DNA of 64,000 nt from Druceiella hillmani (taxonomy: Eukaryota; Arthropoda; Insecta; Lepidoptera; Hepialidae). Where the stretch lies: the NCBI GenBank assembly GCA_039881145.1, contig JAYKKI010000015.1:30297001-30361000 (forward strand), in the 5' to 3' direction. Below, piece by piece: positions 46,205 to 58,000 of the stretch; the first letter of the stretch is position 1, and each line of letters starts with the position of its first letter. Made by a program: the position numbers and the translations under genes. The notes beneath the pieces are model-generated. The model made no database searches and was not told the origin of the DNA. It worked only from the letters and a program-made list of their open reading frames with translations.

Positions 46205-48968
46205 CAATGTCATCATATTGTCCGTTTCAGTAAAGGGATTGTATATCCTTGGTGGATACTGCGTAAAATTCTGGGTATTTGTGTCTCTGGTATTATAATT
46301 TTATCATCTTTAATAATAGCCTTTTGAGATCTGTCAATTCCTCTTTGAAGTTGAAATAATGTTGGAGTTCCGCGAAAGTTCATCGGTTCTTTCCGGAAAT
46401 CCGTGTATTATTGTTTTAAAAAGGAACTGTAAATGTGGATCCGCTTCTTTTGCTTGAATTAACTCCTCTTTAGCATTCAGTGACATTGGTAGAATGACTA
46501 CTTTGAGATTGTCTTGGTCATATTTTAAATATTGAATATATTTGGCGTTAATTTTGTAGAAATCCATTATTCACAATTAAATGAAACTACGTGATGTAGT
46601 ATTATTTCTACTTTCTTTCATTTCTTTACCACGACCTATGTTTCGTTGTATTACAACATCTTCAGATGGGCTATTAGCAAAGATCGTATTTCTATGCCTT
46701 TTTTTGAACATTACGTTTGGTGAGTCAATCATCCTATGAAATGATTGAACCGCTTTTCGTTTGGCCCGAGATTAAGCATTAGCCATACGTTGCAATCTTA
46801 CTGGACCTGGTATTATATTTTTCATGAAGGTAGTGTCGAAGGGTTTGTGTACTATTTCCACTGTTAGGTCTTTACCATACACTTTACCATACTCATGAAA
46901 CTTTTTGCATCCGAATAATATAGCGAGTGTTTCTTTTTCAATTTGAGGATAATTCTGCTCAGATTTGGTCAGTGCTCTTACTCCATAAGCTACTGGTTGA
47001 CCTTCTTGAAGAAGTGCCGTCCTAATTTTCTTTTAGGCGCGCGTGAGCTGTTACAGTTACAAGTTTGTTTACGTCCTATAATCGTAGTACTGGTGGATTT
47101 AATTGTACTTGTTTTATTTTTCCGAATGCATCTTTACGATGGCCTTCTCAGGTGAAACTTGTATTTTTATGTAATATTGACTATAGCTGATGCATATGTA
47201 ATAATTCTCACAAAGGATTTGTTAGTTCTGACGTGTTTGGAATAAACTTATTTAAGGAAATTATGATTCTTAAGAGTCTTTATAACTCTTTTTTATTTGG
47301 TGGTGTTTTCATTACTTGTACGACTTATAATTTTTCTGAGTCTCCTTCCAATCTTTTGGCTGAAACGATGCACCCCAAAAATGTTAACTTTTTTGCTTCA
47401 AAAATATTCTAGGTTAAGCCTGCTTTTTAGAACTTCGATGACTTTACTTATTGTTTCGTGTAAATTTTCTGCGTGTATGGAAGATGTCATCTATCGTAAC
47501 TCTTACATTTTTTAATTTGCTAAGTAAATTTGTTAATTTTTTTTAAATATTTCAGGTGCTGAGGATCCGCCGACGCGGAGTCTCTTGAGAGAATGTCTTC
47601 TCCATGGTGTTGCTAATGTTAGTATCTTCTTAGTTCGTTTTAACAGTTTAATTTGCCAGTTTGTATGCTTTATTTCAGGTTGATCACGTCTATCTCCACC
47701 TTCCCGTCGAGTTCTTACTTAACTTGATCTCTTATTGCGTGGGGAACTCTCCTGGAAGTTTTTATCTCGAATCTGTAGTTCTCAATTTGGTCGGTGTCAT
47801 ATTCGTAATTATTATAATATCCTTACCAAATATAACGTCTGTAGATTGACTTTCTTCCAAAATTTTTACTCTTACCTCAAGTTCCAGTCTTTCACAGGTT
47901 TGCAGTCCTAGTTTGGAGTTACTTTTTCTTTAACTACTTTATATAAGATTGATACTTCTTCGATTTTTTAATTTACACTGTAATTTTATCACACCTATAA
48001 TTTCCATTTTATCTTCTGTGTAACTTATTAATTATAGGTAATATATTGTATTCTGCACCAGTATCAAGTTTGGCAGAAAACTTTACTTTGCCAACTTGTA
48101 ACTTTTTCGTTTAGACTTCATCTATTGAGCTTGAACTTTCTTTTAATATGTTTACTTTCTGTTTGTGCTCGGAATCACGGTTATTCTTTGTGCGACACAT
48201 TTTAGCAGTGACCAATCTTATTGCACTTAGCACATTTTTTATTGAAAGCTTGGCATTCTTTGCTTTTGTGGTTTGGACCACACCGTTTGCAGTCAAAACT
48301 CTGATTTTGGTCATTGTCTTTGGTATCTTTACCTCTGGATGCTAAGATTTTATCTGCTTTACTCTTAGCTTCAATCTCTTATCTTCAATTTTATCTGCTT
48401 TACTCTTATCTCATTCAGTTATTTGGAGGCTTGTCCACTGGTTTTGCATACTTTTATAGCATTTGTCAAGTAGAGTTAGTTCGCAGTCAGTAGTTTTTCT
48501 CTCACTTGACTAGATTTAATTGCAAAAACTATTTTGTCTTTTAACGTTTCCTCCAGAAACGTCTTAAAATCACATTTGCTTGTGTTTTTGTTCTTGTTAA
48601 AAACTCATCATTCACTGTTCGTCTTCACTTTATTCGATCTTAAAAAAATATATCTTTCAAGAGAGAAGTTTGTTTTTGGTGCAAAATACTCTTTGAATTT
48701 TCTTTGATAATCTGTAAATTATTTTTGTCAGCATAGCTAAAACTGAAATTATGTATATTTTGATTGCGTCTGGCCCAATCATCGCCTTCAGTTCAGCTGG
48801 CTTTTTATCTAGCTGGATAGCTATTGTGTAACCACTTTTTCCAGCTCGTAGATATATTGGACACAAATTTGTAGGTTACGTGGTGATTTGATTCCAGTTA
48901 CCGATTCATTTGCGTTTCTTACTTCTTTTCAGTAAATTGTCGAATTTGACACTTCTGACACCATTTCA
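46205..48968 (-). mobile_element. Ty3/Gypsy gag-pol piece lacking integrase (decayed)
   Basis: Minus strand, 5' to 3': gag zinc knuckles (CKRCGPNHKSKEC and CAKCNKIGHC, near 48200-48310), a poorly preserved protease/RT region, the end of RT and RNase H (ALLQEGQPVAYGVRALTKSE, QNYPQIEKETLAILFGCKKF, HEYGKVYG and HKPFDTTFMKN; 46790-47035), then the RNase H-integrase linker (KEELIQAKEADPHLQFL, IIHGFPERTDEL; 46334-46567) and DDKIIIPETQIPRILRSIHQ to about 46210, where it stops. There is an insertion between RLQRM and the linker (about 46590-46790). Many stops. The missing integrase appears on the opposite strand just to the left. Confidence 0.8.
48950..48963 (-). other. Gypsy primer-binding site (tRNA-Leu type)
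   Basis: On the minus strand TGGTGTCAGAAGTG, five bases inside the LTR. It begins with TGG, as expected for pairing with a tRNA CCA end, and matches the 3' end of animal tRNA-Leu as I know it. Confidence 0.65.
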
Positions 48969-49110
48969 TGTTGGGTTCTTGAATTAAAAATTATTTAGTG
49001 CCAAAAAGTAAGCGTGCGTATCTTTATTACTTTAAGACTTGTCATTACAACTGTTAGGTATATTAGCATAATGTTGCACCGGCAGGTGACACACTGGGTC
49101 ATACGTCACA
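48969..49110 (-). mobile_element. Gypsy 5' LTR
   Basis: On the minus strand, from TGTGACGTATGACCCAGTG to AAGAACCCAACA, 142 bp with TG...CA ends, followed by the primer-binding site. It contains TAATAAAGAT, a likely polyadenylation signal. Confidence 0.7.
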
Positions 49111-49559
49111 TCTACATATTACATCTCTTTCAAAGGTGCATACATCAATTCATTCCATCACCACTTTAAAACTTTATATGAATCACATCAAATTATCTTA
49201 CGATCACATAGACCTTCTTCGATACGTGGGTAAGCATGAACTCGAAATGGTTATAACGTTAACAGTGACGTCTTGAATAAGATTACAACGACCGCAGTCG
49301 TCAATCGGAAAGATACACTGACCTCTGTTATACTAATTCGCTATAATAGAAGTTGGGGCTAAAGAAACTGTCAAATGAAGTGGACTGGTTATTGGCCACC
49401 TGATTATTTCATTAATATTTTCGTTGTATTCTGTCTGTTACCTTGCAATAAATTATTTGTTAATTACTTTGGTAACATTTAAAATATTTATTGCATAAAG
49501 TGTGCCATCCATTACTAGTTATATTATATAAATCATCAATATTCTCATCGTTCGTATCT
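49111..49559. other. Spacer, nothing identified
   Basis: Between the Gypsy LTR and the start of LINE copy B. No ORF or repeat end that I can support. Confidence 0.5.
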
Positions 49560-52500
49560 CATCACTAGTTATCTTCTGTTCCGGTAAGTTTTTCTCTTTT
49601 ATTCTATTATCATCGATCAGTTGGTCGCGTTTTCCGTAGGTCAAATGGATTCCAAAATTTCCCCTAAGCCCCAGACCCTCCGCTGTCTTGTCACAATAAT
49701 ATATTTATTCACCCCGGTCAGTTTTGTTACGATTATGGGCTACGAAACTGACTTAAAACGAAAATTACACAAGTTAAAAAAAAATAATTAAGAGACCTAA
49801 AATTCCAGTCAGATTTCTCATATACAGGAACAAAGGATACCGTTCATACGGGCCTGCCAATTAATCCTAATTCCTCAGTAGGTAATTCTTACCCACGTCA
49901 TTACTTCTCCATCTCAACATGCTTAAAGGTAGCTTATATCTTCCCGGTGACGTTGAACCTTTCATAGTTCACGCCCAAAGGAAAGAACCCCAGCCTATTT
50001 CCATTTTCGCGCTTCATGTAATAAAATTCGGCTCAGCCCTTAAACAATTTCACGTTGATAGCATATTTCGAAATGAGGTAAATTAAATTGGACAAAATAG
50101 GATTTCGGTAAAGTTCTCTTCTGCAGACTTTGACAATCGATTTTTTAATCACAACCCAGTACAAACTTTCATTCCTTCGTTTAACTTTTTTCGAATTAAC
50201 ATAATGTTTCAATCTGATGATGAAGTGATATAATCCATTAAAGTCCCTGAGGGTTGCGTCAAAGTTACAAAAGTTACACTGTCTTAATTTAAAAAAAAAA
50301 GATGAGTGGCCGCCCACAATACTTTTCTTCGGAGACAATGGTTATAACTTTTGATGGTCAAGTCCACCACAAACGTATCTTTATGACTTACTCATCGATA
50401 CCCGTCTTCAAATATGAGCATCCTGCGATCTATTGCTTTAAATGCTACAGCCATCATGTAGCTGATAAAATCCGTTCTTCCGACCGTTGCTTCCGATGTG
50501 GTGAAGGGTACCTCGCAAAGAAACTGCCCTCTATCGACAAAGCTAAACGCATCTCTCATGAAGGTAACCATAACAGATAAACGATGTCCTGAATTATAAA
50601 GACAAAAAAAAATCAATTCGAAATGTCTGAAAGAGATATTTCTCAGACGCAAAAATGGTTCTTTCTATCAAGAAATCATTTGCTTTAGTTGCTGCTTATC
50701 CTTCTTCTCATCTTGCAGACCTTCCTTTTCATTGACTTCTTCTTGTTCAACTGGTTCATCGTACAAAAGGACATTACTCTCTAAACCTCGGTTCCATCTT
50801 TCGTCAACGCTCATTCTATGATCGTACAGCCTTGGAACAGGTTTGGTCATATTTCAGAACCCCTTAACCAGAAAATGGCTATGTCTTAATCATCACTCAT
50901 TAATTAATAACACCTCTACACCGTCTATCATTCAAACCCTTAGACCACGTTAGTCAGTAGTCTAACATATTCCAACCAAATACTGTCCAACTTTGCCTCA
51001 TCGTTACTTGCATCATTCAATCTAATAAATTTAAATGACTCCTCTAACGGTGGCGATTAATTGTCTTGGTGTGGAATAATTGCAGCGCTCTTTCTAATAC
51101 TGCACATCTTCGCCATCTTCTTGTCAGGTATGCTCCATCCGTAGCTGCCATCTTAGATACATGGCTAAGACCTGGGTATCACTTTAGGATCCGAGGCTCT
51201 GCCTGCCTGCGGGATGACGGGGCAGATGATCGAGTGGGTCCGTCCTGCTGCTTAACAAATCATCTTCTTTCTCCCAGGCGTACCTTATCTCTTACAGTTC
51301 TCAACTCATTGTTGCCGCTAGAGTCAAGGATATCACCAACCTCGCTTTATACATTCCCCATACGTTCATCCCATCGCTCTTGAACTATGAGACATTCTAT
51401 CCTTTATCCCTAGACTATACATGCCCTTAAGGGACTTCAACGCTCACCACCCATCATGGAGCTCCATCCGCAGCAGTTCCCTAGAGGTCGCCTTGGTGGA
51501 GCTTCAAGATGACCTAGGCCTGTTCTTGCTGAATGATTGTTTCCCCACAAGAGTTCCAGTCCCATCACAATATCCTATCGCAATCAATATATCCTTCTCT
51601 TTCTTATCTCCACTACTCTATAATCATCACCACTCCTCCCTCTTCAAAAATATAATCTATGTAGGGCAGACTGGGAGGGTTTTACCTTAAGGCGAAGGTA
51701 AACTCTCTCCCACCAATAAACCTGGATACATTTGAAGTTTGCTATGATCCCTTTGTTAAGTATATTGACCGGTTGCTGGTAACTCCATCCCGTGGAAGAA
51801 GATTTTCAACCGCTATATTCACACTCCTCCTTGGGCGGGATGGAGAATGCTCTGCAAATATCAGAACTCGCAAAGAAACTGAAAAGAGTTACAAATATTA
51901 TGTGTTCACAGATAACTTTATCTTGTTCCGTAAGTCCTAAACCCATGCAAAAACGCATTCGTATTAAAAAAGAGCGAGGGTTAGAAGAAATTCTCTCCCT
52001 CTCTTCTTCCACTCCTCCTTCTGCCATTTGGACAAACGTTAAACGCTTTCGATCTGTTTTACAGTCTGACTTATCCAATTTAATTTTCGAGAATTGGGTA
52101 GATCTGTTTTTAAATAAGGTTCCGCCTTCCCCATCTATCCTTAACCTGAATGAAATCCCATTTTATATAGAATCTTGCAAATCCCAATCACTTTTTAGAT
52201 GAAGAATTCTCCATTTATGAATTAGAATTATTCTTAGATTACCTTCAAAAATCTGTCCCTCCTATTGACGGTATGTTATGCTCAATGGTGAACAATTTTC
52301 CGACGGGTTCATCGTTCATTTGTTAATAGCATGTTTAATTCAGGATATGTCTCGAATTCTTTGAAATCCCATTCTTAAACAACTTAAAATCCCAACGTAG
52401 AATCATTTTACTGACGCATTGTCCTCATTTTACTGGCCTTATCCCCTGTTTCAGCTAACCTCACTGAACATCTAATAAAGAATTTATCGGAATGGTTTGC

Positions 52501-54880
52501 AGAACACCATTTTATTACCCCAGGTCGTCAAATTGAGTTGACAAGAAATATAAGCACAATAGATAACCTCAGCGTCCTGTCCACCGATTACGATTCCCTC
52601 TCCCGACGAGAACTCCCCATAGCTGCCTTCTTTGACCTTTCTGCAACTTACGATAATGTAAACCTCCCTAACCTTGGGCAAATATAGCAAAAACTAAGGA
52701 TTCCAGAAAATATTTCTAATTTTCTTCTTAACTTCCTCTTAGACATATCAATTGTCCTTCAAGATCAAAGAATGTCCTTCTTAACAAAATCGATCTGAGA
52801 TGGCTTTCCCCAAGCTCAGTCTTAAACCACATCCTCTTCATTTATATTCACACAACATTCATACTTCTATCAATCCATTCTTTCTCGTTCATCCAATCAT
52901 AAATATTTATTTTAAACGCTACATGGTAACCTTACTCTATGCTCCGAGACACGTACACAATACCAATATCAACAGGGTACAGGTTACGGTGCGATAGATA
53001 GTTTCGAGAAAAAATTAATTTCTCTTGAGCGGGATAATTAATTACATCAGTAAATGCCTTCTGTCATGTTTCACAATAGGCTGATAAGCTGTTTTTATAT
53101 TCTTGTAATAAGTCAACAACGGTTGTCGAAAATGCTTTAAACTCTGACTTTGTTAACCTAGTAATTTTCTATAGAAGGAGTATTTCTCCATATTTATCTA
53201 TTTCTTATAATTTTACCTCGATTGCTACTTTTTCCAATATCAACATTTACATTGAATGTGTCATTTCCCGATGCCAAGTAATTTAAGGTGAAAATTCTTC
53301 ACGCAGTTTCTGGAGTATAGTGGGGCTCACACCCTACCAAATTAAAGTTGCGCTCTGGTCTGTAGTCATCTAGACTATAGTTCATTTCTCCTTGATCCCA
53401 TTTCCAAAACCAATGCTACTAAATTGATCCGCATTCAGTCTCAAGCAAATGTCCTACAAGTGCAATGTGTTGAACCTCCTTTAAACCTCCGGCGACAATA
53501 CCTAGCTGATTGTTACCTGTTGAAGGCAGCTAGGTTTTCTAAACTCACCCTTCCCTCTAGGCTTATTGAGTATATTCCTTTTTGATGTTCTAAGTCCCGA
53601 CCTCTCCTTATCGTTAGGTTCCATACATTCAAATGCCTCTAAAATTCCTCTTCCCTCTCATAGTTTTTCATTTGATTCGTATCGATCTGTATTTTAGAAT
53701 TGGTATGGAGTCCAAAAATACCAATTCGCTGATCAATTCTAACTTGAATACTTTTTAGATAGACTGAACTCAAATATATACACACGCATCAAAAACTCTG
53801 AGAGGTGGTTATATGGGAGCATTCAGCATATTTCTGCCGTGCTATTGCTGGGACCTTGAATTATGCTCGACTTAAAAAGATTCGCAAGCTCCTTATTTCT
53901 CTGATTCCATAAATTATTTAGTCAGTTCTGTAATCCATTTTTTTCGAACTGTGGCTTCCTGATTCTCCAGATCAAATAACTTACGCTTAATTTGGAGAGA
54001 TCAGGATCGGATGTCGTTCTTGCATGAATCCCTAGTTACTGTGGCATACTAGGTAATGAAATAGTCGAGGCAAAAGCTCGGTTCGCCGTCGTGAACGGGA
54101 ATCCATGTTTCACTATTAATTTCATTGCAGATCTCCTTCCCCTGACTCGTTTCCGGATGGCACCTGACTAGCAGACAGCTTGGGAAAGATCATGCCAGAA
54201 CACGGATGAAGATATTTCCAGATCCAATCTTTTATACCCTCAAAACCTTGTTTTCAAAATTTACTTCTTCTCGAAAGAAAACCTCTGTGGTATCTCGCAT
54301 GTATTTTGATTATTGTTCTATTGTTACCCATTTGGCTACTGCATGTCAGAGAATTTCCAATATGTGTCCAACGCGATTGTGGATTTGAAGAAGGTGATCT
54401 TAATCATCTCATTTTTGCATTTTCGTGAAATAATAGATTTCCTTCGTTTATTTACAAATTATAAAAAATAGTTTATAAATTAAATACTTTTACTTGTTGT
54501 CAACAAACCCATTCTAGAATTAATCAGTCAGTACATATGAAAGAGCGACATCAAAATATAGGATCTTTTATATTTATATTCGTGTTTATGTTTGTTTGTG
54601 TATTTGTATATGCTTACTTTGTACTCTTCTCTATATTGTAACTTCAATTTTTTTTCATTTTATTTAATTGTACTTCTGTTTGTTACTGTTTCTGTTATCT
54701 GTTTGTTACTTCTTACTTCATTTTTGTTTTACTGCATAATTTATTTTTTTTGCTAACAAGCGACAATGACAGAAAACCAAAATATGATTTAATTAGTGTT
54801 GCATAATTTTTTTCCATACTTGACATTAACAAAGTTCTCTATGGCAAGAACGAACGCCATTTAATAAATTATAAATATAT
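49560..54880 (+). mobile_element. I-clade non-LTR retrotransposon, copy B (decayed, near full length)
   Basis: Plus-strand relative of copy A. The 5' leader (TTCTGTTCCGGTAAGTTTTT) matches copy A's. ORF1 starts at the ATG at 49645 (MDSKISPKPQTLRC), with LPGDVEPFIVHAQRKEPQP and a zinc-knuckle region (CFRCGEGY) to about 50580. ORF2: endonuclease from about 51040 with DFNAHHPSWSSIRSS (51421-51690); RT with DNLSVLSTDYDSLSRREL and AAFFDLSATYDNVNLPNL (52550-52680); RNase H end with GILGNEIVEAKARFAVV (about 54040-54110). The 3' end is GGCAAGAACGAACGCC near 54865. Stops and frameshifts throughout, so it is inactive. Its tail ends about 135 bp before the POLR3H start codon. Confidence 0.86.
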
Positions 54881-55015
54881 ATTTATTGTCTATAACGTCT
54901 ATGTATTAAAACAAGGTTAGGTTTCGAAACGATTTGTTTTGTAATTTAAACCGTAAAATAAATGTATATTTAATTCTTGATTACACTTTAATAATAAAAC
55001 TGATGTACATAAGTC

Positions 55016-58000
55016 ATGTTTGTGCTATCAGAAATGAGGCATATAATACGAATTCCGCCTGAATATTTTCATCAAAACCTTACTGACTCTATCAAAAAGG
55101 AATTAAACAGAAAATTAGCAAATAAGGTAGATGTTTGATGCGCTTTTCCGATTGTAATATGGAACATAAATATAATCGAATAAATATACCTGAACATTTT
55201 ATTTATGTTTTAAGGTTATGCTGAATGTGGGTCTATGCATTGCACTTTTCGATATAACACATGTGGGCCATTCGTACATATTTCCCGGCGATGGAGCATC
55301 ACACACGGAGATAAAATTTCGATATATCATATTTAGACCGGTAATAGAAGAAATATTAATAGGCAAAATCAGGAGCTGTAGCCGTGATGGAGTCCATGGT
55401 AATTATACAAATGTAAGCTTCTTTATATTTAATTATAATAATAATATTACAGCTAAATATTTCGTTTTGTAAAACTAAGAAGCGTTTCTTAATCTCAATC
55501 AACAAATATGATTAAAAGTCTCTTATTATAGTTTTTAATAATTATATCTTTTTAAATTTTTATTTTAAAATTCATTGAACATATTTGTAATAAGTTTTAA
55601 TGACAACAGTACGAAATATGATGAAAATAGCCAGCACCATTTTAGTAATAGTTTTATGAGGATAAATAATTGTATCCTGTGATTTTCAGTAACTTTGGGA
55701 TTTTTTGATGATATCCTAATACCAGTCAACGCATTACAACATCCTTCCCGGTTCGATGAAAATGAACAAGCATGGGTATGGGAGTATCCAGTAGATGATG
55801 AGAAGCCACACGATTTATTCATGGATGCAGGTATACTAATAAAAATTTACTGAAACGCAATTTCAACTTAATATTCAGTTAAGAATATATATCAAGAAAC
55901 GTTTTTGATTCTCATGCACTGTAAAAACATTTCCTTTTCAGTCTTTGTAATCCATATCATTATCAAAATAAATAGACCACGTAAATAATATTTTGCACCT
56001 CTTCCCACCTTATACTGAAAAACCGCTGCTAAGTACTGGTTAAAGAACGTACCTATTATTCATACAGGTGATTTTGCATCAAACTGAGTAGAAAATGGTA
56101 ATGACCTATATGAAAGTTCTCAAAGATTTCTGAAATAATCACAGTTAAAGTTATGATTTGATCGAAAACAATTTAAATAATGGAAAAAAAATTTCTACAA
56201 AAAATTTGTAAATGTGTAAATTTTAATTTTTTATACTTTGATACTGATTTTTCAGAAATGTTTGAAAATTTACATATTGTTTCTTAACATTTCTGTTCAG
56301 TTTGATGCACAGAATCTACTATATATGTATATTGAATAGTAAATGTCAAAACTTAAATCCCAACTTTATCACCTGCCAGTAGCTGGTCAAATCTGAACAA
56401 CAATCTTCCATTTACCTTTAAATATGGATTTGAGCTATCTACAGTTTTACGTCACCATGCATAAAATTAGAAAAGACAATTTTCGCAACCTTGTACCACA
56501 AATCTACAGTGAAAAAAATGTTATGACTTGTGACGATTTTACAAATTTTTTGAAATGTTTACTTATATTTTGTTTTCTTTCTTAAAGTAGTAAGTTGTTG
56601 TTTCTGAAAGAAAAAGGGAGAACAATAAGTAAACATGTGCCTTTGTTTTTACCCTATATTCAGAAATAAATATATTAGGTTGGCAACAAATAAACCCGCT
56701 ATCTCTATGTACAAATTTTGTAATTTTAAATACAGTGAATGTTAACAATCTTCAATTATATAAGCACCGTCATTATCCATCTCTTGTCGCCATTGTATAG
56801 GAAGAGTTAAAATTCCATTCTTAAAAAAATCTTTAGGCCTTTGACTGAAAAACTGATCAAATTCGACTTTGAGATGGTCTGATCATCTCAAAGTCGAACT
56901 ATTCATTTCTTGTCGCGTAAATGATTAGATAGACAGTACAACAGATGGTAATCAGAGGGTGAAAGGTCTGGAGAATAACGTGGGTGAGGTAGCACAGTCC
57001 ACCCAAGAGAAAGCATTTTTCACGTGTTTGTTTTGCTACATGGGGTCGAGCATTGTTACGCAAAAAATTAACTTTGATTTGAAAGAAGTTTAGCGGCAAC
57101 TTTGCTTAATTGTTCACAGTAAATATTAATGGTAATTGTACTATTGGTTGGAAGAAGTTCCCAATGAATTACTCCATTTATACCCCACCATACACTCAAA
57201 ATACCTTTTTTCCTGTATCACATTTTGATGAGGTTTTCTTCAGCTCCTAACCTTCAGCTTCAGCGCCTATGCAAAAAATTAACATAAGCCACCCACTTCT
57301 CATTTCCTGTAATTAGATACTTTAACCACTTATTGGTACGATTAGAACTCTGTAGCTCCATGCACACTTCGACTTTCCTCTGAAGTTGAAAGGGTGTTAG
57401 CTCATGTGAGAGCCAAACAGAATATTTCCGCTTCTTCTCCGAAGCATGAAGTTGTTTTTCTACTGTCGTATGAGAACACGAAAGTAGCTCTGCCAGACAA
57501 CACGAACTTAACCTGTGATCAGCATCAATAAAGCTTTTAATTTTTCTAAATCAATTGTAGGAGGTCACTCTTGATGAGGTTTATCGGAGAGATCAAAATT
57601 CCCTTCTTCGAATCTTTAGAACCAGTGCTTCATTGTGTCTTAAGAGAGCACACCTTTACCCATCGTTGTGCATATATTGCTTGGTGCTTCGCTAGCTTTT
57701 CATCCAAAATGAAATTCATGGGCAAGAGTACTCAAAGTTCTCTTTAACTTAACTGTCAACTGAACAGAAGACTGAACGCATCGCTCTTTATATATCCAGT
57801 GAGAGACATTCTAGACGCTTCTATAACATTTCAGAAGTTGGTGGGAAAAAGTAGCGTGTTTATTAGTTGCCAACCTAATATATGCATACATTATAAACCA
57901 CGTACATATGTATTCGTATATGTGTGTGTCCGTGTCTGTCTGTGTGCACGTCTGTTTGTGTGCGTGTCTGCCTGTGTGTATGTGTGCGCATCTGTCTGTG

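Noticed and set aside
45000..46800. Repeated CAATCATCCTATGAA-TGATTGAAC at 45030 and 46727 as a regulatory or recombination site
   Set aside because: It is a quasi-palindrome inside Gypsy-derived sequence and is better explained as repeat homology.
46114..49110. TGTGACGTATG and CATACGTCACA as terminal inverted repeats of a 3-kb DNA transposon
   Set aside because: Content between them is Gypsy gag-pol. A polypurine tract precedes one and a tRNA-Leu-type primer site adjoins the other, so they are LTR starts in opposite orientation.
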